DNA from: Gynurincola endophyticus
Lineage (GTDB): Bacteria; Bacteroidota; Bacteroidia; Chitinophagales; Chitinophagaceae
Reading direction: 5' to 3'
Length of the DNA stretch: 64,000 bases
Assembly: GCF_003991195.1 (NCBI RefSeq)
Contig: NZ_RCWL01000002.1
Coordinates: 372,001-436,000, forward strand
The notes under the pieces are model-generated. The model did no database searches. It worked only from the letters and a program-made list of their open reading frames with translations, and was not told the DNA's origin. Each line of letters opens with the position of its first letter. The first letter of the stretch is position 1. The position numbers and the translations under genes were made by a program. Positions 34,940-43,827 of this stretch are shown here, piece by piece.

Positions 34940-37264
34940 ATGAGTCGATTTAACGTTATATCCGTACTAACGCTACTACTCTTGCTGATGAACAGTTTTA
35001 CATACGCACAGCAACTTTCTCTAACCGTCAGTAATAAAAAAAATGAACCCGTTGCACAGGCTTCCGTTTTTATCAATGGTAAGCTAGCCGGACTCACCGA
35101 TGCCAACGGACAATTTACTCATGCAACCGCTTTATCCAATTCTTTCAAATTAAAGATTGAAGCCTTAGGCTTTCAGACTTTTGAAAATAATCTGTCTGCC
35201 GATAACCTCAACCGGATAATCAACATCCAACTGGAAGAAGGTAAGTTTTTAGATGAGGTGATTGTGACTGCCGGCCGCCGGTCTGAATATATATCGGCCA
35301 TTCCTTCATCGGTAACCGTTTTATCATCAAAAGAAATTGCCGCTCAAAGCCAGATCGCTACCAATATGTCGGCTATCTTAGGCAATACTATTCCCGGTTT
35401 AGCCACTGCCAGTAACAGAGCTACCAATGCCGGACAAACCTTGCGCGGACGTTCTGTATTAGTATTGGTAGATGGTATACCTCAATCAACACCGTTGATG
35501 AACGGACAAAGAGATTTACGAACCATCGACCCGGGTGTGATTGAACGTGTTGAAGTAATTAAAGGAGCTACTTCTATTTATGGTAACGGTTCTGCTGGAG
35601 GTATTATCAACTACATTACGAAAAGCAGTAAAGAAAATGACCCTGCATTCCGAGGAACCACTACCATCAGAGGAACCGTACAACCGTTTGATGCCGACGG
35701 CACCGAAGGTTACCGCGTTGCTCAAACCTTTCATGGCCATAAAAACAGATGGAGTTATGTAGTGAGCGGTGCAGCCGAATATATCGGTGTGCAACGCGAT
35801 GGTGAAGGTTTGGTATTAGGACAAACCGACGGTTTATCAAACAGCTACCAGTACAATGCTTTTGCAAAACTGAAATATGCGTTTAATGAAAATACTTCGC
35901 TCACCGCTTTCTATAACTTCTACGCCAGCACCTCACACGCAAAATATATTACTCAGAATGGTGTGTACGAACAAACTCCCGCTATCGGTATAGAAGGAAA
36001 AGATCCCGGTGAACCCGCAGGAACGCCGTTCAACCACAACGCCATGCTGACCTTTACGAAAAACGATTTATTCGGCGGCCATACCCAACTCGACGTAACC
36101 GCCTACATCAATTCATTCCGTTCAATGAACCGCTACGTTGCCAACGCAACGGCGTGGTACGGACCAGGACAAACAAAAATCAACTCGCAGAAAAAAGGTG
36201 TACGCATTAACCTCCATACACCGTTTACAATAAATGAGTATTTACTCGAACTCACCTACGGATTAGATGTATTAAATGACATCACCAATCAGGACCTTAC
36301 CGATGGCCGCGTATACATCCCAAACATGAATATGGTTAATATCGCTCCTTATGCACAATTAAAAATGGATGTACTGCCTAACCTCGTATTCAAAGGAGGT
36401 GTACGTTACGAAAACGCACAGGTAACGATCAAAGATTTTAATACCATTGCTACCGGCCCCGACAATCAGGGAAGTATTCCTGTAAAAGGTGGTAAAATTC
36501 CTTATAACGGTGCCACTTTCAATGCAGGACTCAGATATAATAAGTACGAACTGTTCAACCCGTTCATCAGCTTTTCACAAGGATTTGCGATCAATGAACT
36601 CGGAAGAATCGTACGTCGTGCAACTGACAGTGATCTCGACAGTTTAAAAACCGATCCGATTATTACCAACAACTATGAAGTTGGATTTTCAAGTACGCTT
36701 GGAATACTTAATTTAACAGCTGCATATTTTATCAGTACTTCAAAACTGGGTGTAGAAATGGTAGATGTGGGAGGTTATTTCATGCCACAAAGATTACCGG
36801 AGAATATCCGCGGTTATGAAGTAGCGTTAAGCGTAACACCGAATAACACCTGGAAGATCGGCGGATCTTATGCCTATGTAGAAGGAAAATCGGAAGCGGA
36901 AAACGGAACAAAAAACTATCTGAACAACGCACGCATCGCCCCACCCAAAGCCACCGGATATGTTTATTACACACCGGGCAAGCTGAGTGTGCAGTTATTC
37001 TGGTTAAATACCGGTGACAGAAACAGATTCGAAAGAAACACCAATGGTTTGTACAGAGCCAATGAAGGCCCGGTAAAAGCAGCAAACCTGTTCAATCTTT
37101 CTGCAGCTTATACCTTTAACCAGCACTGGAGCGCAGGCTTGGGAGTTGAAAATATTTTCAACGAAACATATTACCCGGCTACCAGTCAGTACGGCGCTAA
37201 CAACGCTACTTATTTCAGAGGCCCCGGAACGGTATCCTCCTTCAACATCAGCTATAAGTTCTAA
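34940..37264 (+). CDS. TonB-dependent siderophore-type receptor
   Basis: 774 residues. Signal peptide (to about residue 24), a carboxypeptidase-regulatory-like domain (25-105), a TonB box near EVIVTAGRR, a plug domain (about 115-235: VLVLVDGIPQSTP, RVEVIKGATSIYGNGSAGGIINYITK) and a 22-strand barrel ending FNISYKF. Plug sequence and length fit FhuA/FecA-like ferric-siderophore receptors. The stop codon overlaps the ATG of the PepSY gene by one base, the usual receptor/PepSY iron-uptake pair. The specific siderophore cannot be read from the sequence. Confidence 0.88.
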   Translation: MSRFNVISVLTLLLLLMNSFTYAQQLSLTVSNKKNEPVAQASVFINGKLAGLTDANGQFTHATALSNSFKLKIEALGFQTFENNLSADNLNRIINIQLEEGKFLDEVIVTAGRRSEYISAIPSSVTVLSSKEIAAQSQIATNMSAILGNTIPGLATASNRATNAGQTLRGRSVLVLVDGIPQSTPLMNGQRDLRTIDPGVIERVEVIKGATSIYGNGSAGGIINYITKSSKENDPAFRGTTTIRGTVQPFDADGTEGYRVAQTFHGHKNRWSYVVSGAAEYIGVQRDGEGLVLGQTDGLSNSYQYNAFAKLKYAFNENTSLTAFYNFYASTSHAKYITQNGVYEQTPAIGIEGKDPGEPAGTPFNHNAMLTFTKNDLFGGHTQLDVTAYINSFRSMNRYVANATAWYGPGQTKINSQKKGVRINLHTPFTINEYLLELTYGLDVLNDITNQDLTDGRVYIPNMNMVNIAPYAQLKMDVLPNLVFKGGVRYENAQVTIKDFNTIATGPDNQGSIPVKGGKIPYNGATFNAGLRYNKYELFNPFISFSQGFAINELGRIVRRATDSDLDSLKTDPIITNNYEVGFSSTLGILNLTAAYFISTSKLGVEMVDVGGYFMPQRLPENIRGYEVALSVTPNNTWKIGGSYAYVEGKSEAENGTKNYLNNARIAPPKATGYVYYTPGKLSVQLFWLNTGDRNRFERNTNGLYRANEGPVKAANLFNLSAAYTFNQHWSAGLGVENIFNETYYPATSQYGANNATYFRGPGTVSSFNISYKF

Positions 37265-38457
37265 TGAAAAATAATCTCTATTTTCTTATACACAAATGGT
37301 TGGGCATTGTATGCGGCATCATCGTTTTTATTGTGTGCATTACAGGCTGCATTTATACTTTCTATGACGAATTGAAGTTGAAAGTATACCCTGACCGCTT
37401 TTTGTTAGAAAATACGGATAATAATAGATCTCCACTCCCCCTGAGCAGCCTGATCAAAGCTGCTCAGGCTGCTTTGCCCGGAAACGAACCAATATCAAGA
37501 GTTGATTTGTATCCCGCCAAAGACAGGTCATGGGTTTTCCGCGCTCAGGGTATTAACACCTCCGGTATCGGGTATAATAACTATTACCCATACTATTGGC
37601 GGGTATTCGTGAATCCTTATACCGGAGAAATTGTAAAGCTTGAAAACACTAAATATGAATTTTTTCAGATCATTTTACAATTACACCGAAATCTCACTTT
37701 AGGAGATAAAATCGGCTCCCCAATTGTGGGAACAGCAACTATCATTTTTATACTGCTTTTAATCAGCGGAATGATATTATGGTGGCCGAAAAACTGGAAA
37801 TGGAAAACAGTGAAACGTGTGGTGTGGATTGATTCTACCGTTAAATGGAAAAGACTGATGTACGATATTCACAATGTATCGGGGTTCTACTCTTTTCTGA
37901 TCGCCATGATCGTTGCAATTACCGGAGTGTTTTATAGTTTTGAACCGATCAAAAAAGAATACGGCAATTTTTTCAATCAATTCAGTACGGTTACACAACT
38001 ACCTGCAGCTAAAGCAGCACCGATTAATGTTCATTATGACGATCCGTTAGACAATGTTTTATACTACACCTTACACCAACATGCCCGGGCAGATATGATG
38101 TCGATCCGTTTAAGAGGCAAAGACGCTGCTCAATTGGATATACAGGTGCGTTTAGCCAAAAACAGAACCGGCGATTTTAAGTGGTATTATTTTGACGGAA
38201 ACGGACAAAGTATCAAAGAAGTACGTGAAGGTGAAAAACTTCCACTGGGAGATCGGCTGATATCACTGAACTATGACCTTCATACCGGTAGTGTCTGGGG
38301 AATGCCCTCAAAAATAATCGTGTTTATTATTTCATTGTTCTGTGCCGGTTTACCTGTTACCGGCTATATCATGTGGTGGAATAAGCAGAAAAAGAAATCT
38401 TCAAAACTTATTAGCAACAACAAAATAATAGTCAGAAAGAAAAAAGAGCCGGCTTAA
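37264..38457 (+). CDS. PepSY-TM protein, probable siderophore-iron reductase
   Basis: 397 residues with four membrane helices (about 12-32, 155-175, 205-228, 345-365) and two periplasmic PepSY regions. Typical features are HKWLGIVCGIIVFIVCITGCIYTFYDEL, LHRNLTLGDKIGSPIVG, GMILWWPKNWKWK and YDLHTGSVWGMPSKI with His residues that may bind heme. Proteins of this family coupled to TonB receptors are thought to reduce ferric siderophores at the inner membrane. Translation is coupled to the receptor (TAATG). Confidence 0.85.
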   Translation: MKNNLYFLIHKWLGIVCGIIVFIVCITGCIYTFYDELKLKVYPDRFLLENTDNNRSPLPLSSLIKAAQAALPGNEPISRVDLYPAKDRSWVFRAQGINTSGIGYNNYYPYYWRVFVNPYTGEIVKLENTKYEFFQIILQLHRNLTLGDKIGSPIVGTATIIFILLLISGMILWWPKNWKWKTVKRVVWIDSTVKWKRLMYDIHNVSGFYSFLIAMIVAITGVFYSFEPIKKEYGNFFNQFSTVTQLPAAKAAPINVHYDDPLDNVLYYTLHQHARADMMSIRLRGKDAAQLDIQVRLAKNRTGDFKWYYFDGNGQSIKEVREGEKLPLGDRLISLNYDLHTGSVWGMPSKIIVFIISLFCAGLPVTGYIMWWNKQKKKSSKLISNNKIIVRKKKEPA

Positions 38458-38510
38458 AATAGTAAAAGCCTATTCTAATAAGATACGAAAAAATATTGAA
38501 TTTTCCAAAT

Positions 38511-38543
38511 AAAACCGATGTGTAGCTATTACACATCGGTTTT
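38511..38543 (+). terminator. terminator after the PepSY gene
   Basis: A 13-bp perfect stem (AAAACCGATGTGT / ACACATCGGTTTT) with a 7-nt loop and further T residues. Confidence 0.9.
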
Positions 38544-38651
38544 TATTATATAATCATACAAGAATGTGAAAAATTATTTCTTCTGCGGAAGATGTCCTTC
38601 ATTGTCAAGCCAAAAGAATAGTATTTTTCCATCTAATAAAAGATACGGCAA

Positions 38652-39323
38652 TCAATCCTTTATCTTTCTAAAAACTTTTTTCCGCCATATAAATTCACGA
38701 CTGTTTTTTACAATTATAGTATCAGTCAGTTGAACTCTGTAAAAATCAGATTGAGATACATCAAACTTAAATGATACATTTTTAGATTCACCTATTTGGT
38801 TGATTTCTATTTCAGGAGAGTATAGAGTGTCAATATAAGGAGGAGTTCCTAATAACAAACCTTCATGAGAAAGATAAGACTTAAATCGAATCGTTTTTAC
38901 GTTATCAGCCTCAAAAGTTGTATCTCCTGAAATACGCACTGTTGTATTTCTATCTATCAGGATGTCTACTTTTGTAAATATATCATGTAAATCTTTTTTG
39001 TAATTTACTGTAATTTCATCTCTGTTCTGATCTGTATAATCCTCCACTCTACTTTCAACATTTAACAGATTTATATTTTTTTCATTAAATCCATTTAGAA
39101 AAATAGTTTTTTCATTTTGTGTCCAAACGCCGGACGAATAAGCTCTTATACCCTCTGCTTTCCAATAATATTCAAATTTTTTAAATTCTTTATTAAAATC
39201 GAACAATTCACCACCTACCGCAGTAAAAGAATTAGAATATCGTCCGGTTATATGAACAGAAGAAGTGCAGCTTGCAAGCATAAAGACAATAAAAAATAAG
39301 GTTACTATTTGTATAGATTTCAT
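38652..39323 (-). CDS. lipoprotein of unknown function, paralogue A
   Basis: 223 residues with the lipobox MLASC. The body is beta-rich. It aligns by eye with the lipoprotein encoded at 39829-40509: both start VxIxGxYS, share an aromatic stretch ending YSSGVW or YSTGQW, an L-N-x-L-V-L or F-L-N turn, the motif Y-I/L-D-T-L-Y, and a basic KK-rich end. The pattern resembles small lipocalin-like Bacteroidota lipoproteins. No enzymatic motif is seen. It is the first gene of the AT-rich island, read leftward. An immunity role is possible because a peptidase fragment lies between the two paralogues, but unproven. Confidence 0.65.
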   Translation of the reverse strand: MKSIQIVTLFFIVFMLASCTSSVHITGRYSNSFTAVGGELFDFNKEFKKFEYYWKAEGIRAYSSGVWTQNEKTIFLNGFNEKNINLLNVESRVEDYTDQNRDEITVNYKKDLHDIFTKVDILIDRNTTVRISGDTTFEADNVKTIRFKSYLSHEGLLLGTPPYIDTLYSPEIEINQIGESKNVSFKFDVSQSDFYRVQLTDTIIVKNSREFIWRKKVFRKIKD

Positions 39324-39418
39324 ATTACAAAATATGCAGTAGTTTATAAATTGGTTTGACCATTTTTCAACATTTGGTTAAACAGGCTGCGGTTGATTCG
39401 AGTTGTTATAAATTTCAC

Positions 39419-39727
39419 CTACATAAGGTGCCCCAAAGCATTCATAGTTTGTGGTGTACTGCCCATTATTGACGGAGGCATGCTTGCAGGATCCAATCCA
39501 TATTGTGCCATATAGGCTTCACTCTCCGCCACAGCATTAGTTATCTGTTGAGCATAAAGATTTCTGTCAGGGAAAGCCGCTCCGCTATTAGAAAGTTGCA
39601 AAGATTTTTCTCTACCTGCCTGATATGCATGAACAAGCTCATGTACAGCATTTGGATCACTGGTAATACTCATTATAATAGCAATTCGATCTTCTTTAGC
39701 AGATTTTTTTTTACAATTCCCAATCAT
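39419..39727 (-). pseudogene. fragment with HExxH metallopeptidase motif
   Basis: A 102-codon frame containing VHELVHAYQAGREKS, a zinc-peptidase HExxH motif, followed by a helix with a conserved-looking Glu (NAVAESEAYMAQYGLDP) that could be the third ligand. There is no signal peptide and no N-terminal domain, and the beginning (MIGNCKKKSAKEDR) does not look like a natural start. It is probably the C-terminal remnant of a larger protein such as an RHS-type toxin, or a stand-alone effector domain. It lies between two paralogous lipoprotein genes on the same strand. Confidence 0.5.
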
Positions 39728-39822
39728 GTGCCTCCTTCTATAGTGCCTGCCGGTAATTGCTAAAATGTATAAGATTGTTTTTCTACTGATTACAAAAGAA
39801 ATTTCACCTACAACATTATCTA

Positions 39823-39855
39823 AAGTATTTAAAGCGATTTTCGCTTTAAATACTT
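39823..39855 (-). terminator. 15-bp perfect inverted repeat at the end of lipoprotein B
   Basis: A 15-bp perfect stem (AAGTATTTAAAGCGA / TCGCTTTAAATACTT) with a 3-nt loop overlaps the last codons of the leftward lipoprotein gene. The T tract after it is weak, so it may be a terminator or the scar of a rearrangement. Confidence 0.5.
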
Positions 39856-40509
39856 CTTTTTACCGGATTTCGAATATCTAAAAGATATTCCCTTCTGACT
39901 CAACCTTACCTTTTCGTTATCAAAAACTCTATAATTAAACAATGAGTCAACATATTTAATATCCACTTTCAAATAATTTCCTTTGGAATATTTTGGAAAA
40001 AACTTTTCAGTGTATAAAGTATCCAGATAACGAGAAGGAATCATAACATCAGCACTTATTCCCCAAAAAAAATTATCAATTTCAGCATCTATTGATATAG
40101 AGTCAACAGGCTTACATTTAATACTCTTATGCAACTCATCATTGATATATAAAAAGCAATAATAATTTTCCATTTCTTTTTCTGGCATGTCAATAAATAC
40201 AGATAAAAAATTTCTATTATTCAAACCCGAACTAACTTCTTCAATATCTAAAGGAAGTAATTTGCTTTCAAAATCACTATTCAAAACAAGTTGATTGCCT
40301 TCCTGCTTGAGCCACCACTGACCAGTTGAATATTCATAATCAAACCCCATTTTATATCGGTATTCGTAAGTAGAATCCTCATTTAGTATAAAAGTAACAG
40401 GAGATTTTTTCGATGAATAAATCCCTGCTACCTGTTTGACAGAAGAACATCCTGACAATAACAATATTAGCAAGTATACAGCTATTATTATTCTCAATCT
40501 TAAGATCAT
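39829..40509 (-). CDS. lipoprotein of unknown function, paralogue B
   Basis: 226 residues with the lipobox LLSGC. Contains VKQVAGIYSSKKSPVTFILNEDSTYEYRY and YSTGQWWLKQEGNQLVLNS, a pattern of small beta-barrel lipoproteins that sense or bind at the envelope. It is related by eye to the lipoprotein at 38652-39323, so the pair probably arose by duplication. The function is unknown. Its final codons form one arm of the 15-bp inverted repeat. Base composition is clearly more AT-rich than the flanking metabolic genes. Confidence 0.65.
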   Translation of the reverse strand: MILRLRIIIAVYLLILLLSGCSSVKQVAGIYSSKKSPVTFILNEDSTYEYRYKMGFDYEYSTGQWWLKQEGNQLVLNSDFESKLLPLDIEEVSSGLNNRNFLSVFIDMPEKEMENYYCFLYINDELHKSIKCKPVDSISIDAEIDNFFWGISADVMIPSRYLDTLYTEKFFPKYSKGNYLKVDIKYVDSLFNYRVFDNEKVRLSQKGISFRYSKSGKKKYLKRKSL

Positions 40510-41231
40510 ACAAATTAATATTTCAAAAGGTTTTTGATCGCCTTGGAATTATAACCTTCACCCAGGTATTCAATTGCTATTTACACAAAAACAATACTCT
40601 ACCTAACACCTACTATTTCATATCCCCGGTATCCTACAATTGAATAAAACTTCTTTATCCATACTAAGAATACGTTTAATTTAAACATTATTCTTAGTAT
40701 TCATCTTAAAAGACTCACTATAACAGGTTAACGCATATTGAATATTTATATAAAAAAATTTCAAAATGCAGCTTTTATCAGAATCAGGTTCAAATACCAA
40801 TAATCTAAATTTTATACACATGTATATTATATACGAATAAACCGGTATGCAAATAATAGGCATAGTATAAAATGACAAGTCTTTTATGGTAATTCAGAAA
40901 ATTTATAATTGCTAACATTAATATTCTGTCCAACAACTACCATCTACCCAAAAACCAATCTGCTCAAAACACCAATCATTCCCATCGGTATTCATATAGC
41001 AAAAATATATTACAGAACACAGACGTTAAATATCTATTTTACATATCCTGTATATATAGAATATAACTAATAAAAAAAATATAGCGTGACCTTCAATAGT
41101 AATTCTATTAGTTACAATTTATAAATACTAAAATTTATATTGAAACAACAAATACACTAACAGAAATGAACCATAACCAATAATACTATCTAAAGATTTG
41201 AATCGATTTTCGTTGTAATTTGTTTTTTCTT
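40510..41231. other. 722-bp AT-rich spacer, no gene recognised
   Basis: Very AT-rich, with only short frames of low-complexity hydrophobic sequence (for example 40681-40878, minus), which are not convincing. No repeat, RNA or promoter was identified with confidence. Confidence 0.5.
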
Positions 41232-41855
41232 TTATTCTATTTCCTTACAGTCAAAAAAATTATCCCATCGAGGGTAATCCTTAAATTTCTGTTGCTTAAA
41301 CTTACCTGCAAACCACTCATATCTTTTATCATAAAGAGGATAAAAATAATCACTAAATCCGTTTTGTTTTAATTCAAGATACCAATTTTTATATATTGCT
41401 ATAACGGTATTAAGTCCTTCACTATTGCAACAAATTTCCTTTTCAGTTTCCTTATCATACAACAATGGATAAGGCGAATAATAAAAAGCCTTGCTTGATA
41501 AAGCAATGTAATTTATTAGTATTAACGCATCAATCTGCAAATTGTATTGTCTGCTTAATGGCTGTTTTCTGATTACTGTGTAACGACCGGATAAATTGAA
41601 AATAATATTATCGCACATTATAGTATCTGCTGTAAAATCTAATAAATCTCCGATAAGACGAATTTTTGTAGTATCAGGCAATAAAGCAACACTCTTGAAA
41701 GAGCAGCCTGCAAAATACCAGTCCGTGCTGTCTCCCTTTTTTATTCCAATAACCAAGTGGGCTTTATCCTCGTTATTTACCTTCTTTACAAACACATTTT
41801 GCCCAAAAATAATTAAGGGTTGGAACAGTACTATTGCTATAAGGATAACTTTCAT
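41232..41855 (-). CDS. secreted protein of unknown function
   Basis: 207 residues with a signal peptide (MKVILIAIVLFQPLIIFGQ). Contains a possible disulfide or metal pair (ICCNSEG) and an aromatic, charged C-terminal half (IAIYKNWYLELKQNGFSDYFYPLYDKRYEWFAGKF). I do not recognise the family. Size, single-copy placement in the AT-rich island and neighbours fit an immunity-type or accessory envelope protein. This is context only. Confidence 0.6.
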   Translation of the reverse strand: MKVILIAIVLFQPLIIFGQNVFVKKVNNEDKAHLVIGIKKGDSTDWYFAGCSFKSVALLPDTTKIRLIGDLLDFTADTIMCDNIIFNLSGRYTVIRKQPLSRQYNLQIDALILINYIALSSKAFYYSPYPLLYDKETEKEICCNSEGLNTVIAIYKNWYLELKQNGFSDYFYPLYDKRYEWFAGKFKQQKFKDYPRWDNFFDCKEIE

Positions 41856-41877
41856 TTTGGCATTTTATTTAATAATC

Positions 41878-41953
41878 CATACTCTTTTAATATTCTCTGT
41901 GTCTCATCCGGTCAAAAATCAAACATCAAGAATGAAGAATTTAAAAGAGTATG
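41878..41953. repeat. 76-bp MITE-like inverted repeat
   Basis: The two ends CATACTCTTTTAA and TTAAAAGAGTATG are perfect 13-bp inverted repeats, and pairing continues imperfectly inward to about 18 bp. The spacer of about 50 bp has no coding potential. No target duplication was identified with confidence. Confidence 0.4.
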
Positions 41954-42137
41954 ATCGGCTACCAAACTCACAATTACAGATGGCTTTTAAGGAATAGAAT
42001 TATTTCTAAAACAGACAAAATAGCCGATTTCATATTCTTAATTCATGCAGATTCAATCTCTTAATCGAAAACTGCTAAAAATTTTATCTAAGAAATTATT
42101 CGGCATCTGATCCGACTACAAAATAGGTACTTTCGAG

Positions 42138-42443
42138 CTAAGCAGCTTCATTAATTATGTCACTCAGTAAAATATACATCCAACACACTCCTGTACACAT
42201 TAACACAAAACCAATCAATCGGTTTACATTAAACCAACGATATCGGCTAAAAACAATCAAACCTAAAACAATTAATGCTGGTCCACTAAAAAACACTCTA
42301 ATAATTATCCAAAATCTCCCAGCAGTTAATATATTGGATAAAAAATCAAATTGATTCATGAGCAGGTGTACAATAGCAGGATACAGAAAGAAAAGACTCA
42401 ATAAATATAGAAACATCAATAAGTATTTTTCATTAAGAGGCAT
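42138..42443 (-). CDS. small three-helix membrane protein
   Basis: 101 residues with three hydrophobic segments (about 8-28, 45-65, 75-96) joined by short basic loops (SRYRWFNVNR). No known family. It lies directly downstream, on the same strand, of a decayed Sel1-repeat gene in the island. Small membrane proteins in such positions are often immunity or orphan accessory proteins. Confidence 0.5.
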   Translation of the reverse strand: MPLNEKYLLMFLYLLSLFFLYPAIVHLLMNQFDFLSNILTAGRFWIIIRVFFSGPALIVLGLIVFSRYRWFNVNRLIGFVLMCTGVCWMYILLSDIINEAA

Positions 42444-42445
42444 TA

Positions 42446-42690
42446 TTAATCATTTAGTTCATTAAGTAATTCACTTATCACCTTCTTCAATGTAACATTA
42501 TCTATATTACGATTTATGACTTTTTCATAATTTTCCGCTCCTATAGAATAGCTCAAATTTGCTGATTTCTTATATAATGCTAATGCTTTCTTCAGATCTA
42601 TTTTAAAACCGTCTCCTCTTTAAAAAAAATGCCAGATCATTACAAGCGTCAGCGTGATTTTATACAAGCTTTAGTATACCAATAAATACA
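42446..42690 (-). pseudogene. decayed Sel1-repeat protein remnant
   Basis: The last frame (42446-42619) reads RGDGFKIDLKKALALYKKSA, then NLSYSIGAENYEKVI, a clear Sel1-like repeat. Just upstream, in another frame, HADACNDLAFFLK is the first half of the same repeat. The two join perfectly if two bases (GA) are restored in the GAGGAGA run near 42615. Further upstream the frame breaks again. Sel1 repeats are helical scaffolds common in effectors and regulators. The gene is inactivated by at least one 2-base frameshift. Confidence 0.55.
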
Positions 42691-42780
42691 CTTTTGCAGA
42701 TTACAAATAGGGTTTTGAATGCCTGAATAAATCATAGTTTCATATTGCTATACCCAGTTATACCGGGTCTCTACATTTCC

Positions 42781-42990
42781 TCAATACGTGGCCCATCTGA
42801 TTAAACCAAGACATTGTTTATATGCATCCTCTCTTCGTTTCACTTTTATGTAATTGAAGGATTCATACATTTTCTTATGCAATAAATTAACCTCTGAATA
42901 ATACTTTTATCCTTTCACATTTTGTTTTACAACACTCAAAAAATTCATGTAGTACTGGTTTTCTTTTTTACAGTAAACCTATTTACAAAA
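42781..42990 (-). pseudogene. decayed coding fragment of unknown family
   Basis: A protein-like frame (KYYSEVNLLHKKMYESFNYI, then KVKRREDAYKQCLGLIRWATY) ends at 42781. Upstream, another frame (YYMNFFECCKTKCERIKVLF) looks continuous with it except for a stop or frameshift near 42905. The residues are charged and helix-prone, unlike random AT-rich sequence. No family is recognised. Confidence 0.3.
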
Positions 42991-43033
42991 TACTTCCAGC
43001 TTCTTTGAGCCATTCTTTATTCTTACACAAACA

Positions 43034-43381
43034 TTATATCTGCTTAACCACCTCACTTGCATAATACAGAAAACAGCTTACTGACAAAAGGCATAATGTT
43101 CCTAGTTTATATTTCTTCGAAAAGATAATAAAATATATACCGGCTACAACTAAAACCAAAACATTTATAAGACAAAAAATAAAAATAATAAAAATACTCA
43201 TAGCCAGAAAGTTATATAGATTTCCGGATATGCTTAATGCCCAGGTATACAGATTAAATTCTATATAAGGTTCCATCAGTAGCCAGAAAAAATGTATCAA
43301 CATTAAGACTGATACACAATATATGTATTTAGAAAAAGAGTTTTTCAAATGAATGTTTGATAACCTGATTGTAAGTATCAC
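43034..43381 (-). CDS. small membrane protein of unknown function
   Basis: 115 residues with three or four hydrophobic helices (about 20-38, 45-75, 78-92, 97-110). No recognised family. It is read leftward, like its neighbours in the AT-rich island. The hydrophobic pattern, with basic loops such as SKKYK, supports a real membrane protein, but the coding call is only moderate. Confidence 0.45.
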   Translation of the reverse strand: MILTIRLSNIHLKNSFSKYIYCVSVLMLIHFFWLLMEPYIEFNLYTWALSISGNLYNFLAMSIFIIFIFCLINVLVLVVAGIYFIIFSKKYKLGTLCLLSVSCFLYYASEVVKQI

Positions 43382-43464
43382 TTTTTAATAAAACTCACGC
43401 TTAACTTTCTAGCAGGCTGTTGAAAAAAATTAATATCACCAATCTATCCATATCAAAACGTTTT

Positions 43465-43827
43465 TTACCTGATAGGAGGAATTGGAACAAATCCTATACC
43501 TCTGAGAACAAATAAAACAAAGCCGAATAGAACGCTCACAACAAGCGCAATCTTAACCAGTCCTACAGGGGCAAAAGGTTTATAATATAATATCACTAAA
43601 GAAAAAAGCGCCACTACTACAGAAGAAACTAACACTAAAATGCTGAAAGTTTCTCTTATACTGATAGAGTTTTGTAATGCCTTATATTCTTCGTAAGTCA
43701 GATCTCTTTTTTCAACCGTCTTCGGATTAACATTGATGATTCTGTAAGATATTTCATATCGGAAAATGTATCCTGCAATGATCAAAAAGTAAAGTGCTAA
43801 AATTAGTATATATAATACCCTTACCAT
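43465..43827 (-). CDS. membrane protein of unknown function
   Basis: 120 residues: an N-terminal helix (about 4-22), a soluble charged segment (YEISYRIINVNPKTVEKRDLTYEEYKALQN), and two C-terminal helices (about 57-79 and 90-110). No recognised family. Clear charge asymmetry and the conserved-looking soluble loop suggest a real gene. It is part of the leftward small-membrane-protein set in the island. Confidence 0.55.
   Translation of the reverse strand: MVRVLYILILALYFLIIAGYIFRYEISYRIINVNPKTVEKRDLTYEEYKALQNSISIRETFSILVLVSSVVVALFSLVILYYKPFAPVGLVKIALVVSVLFGFVLFVLRGIGFVPIPPIR

Noticed and set aside
40681-40878. A 65-codon minus-strand frame in the AT-rich spacer
   Set aside because: Low-complexity hydrophobic residues typical of AT-rich noise.
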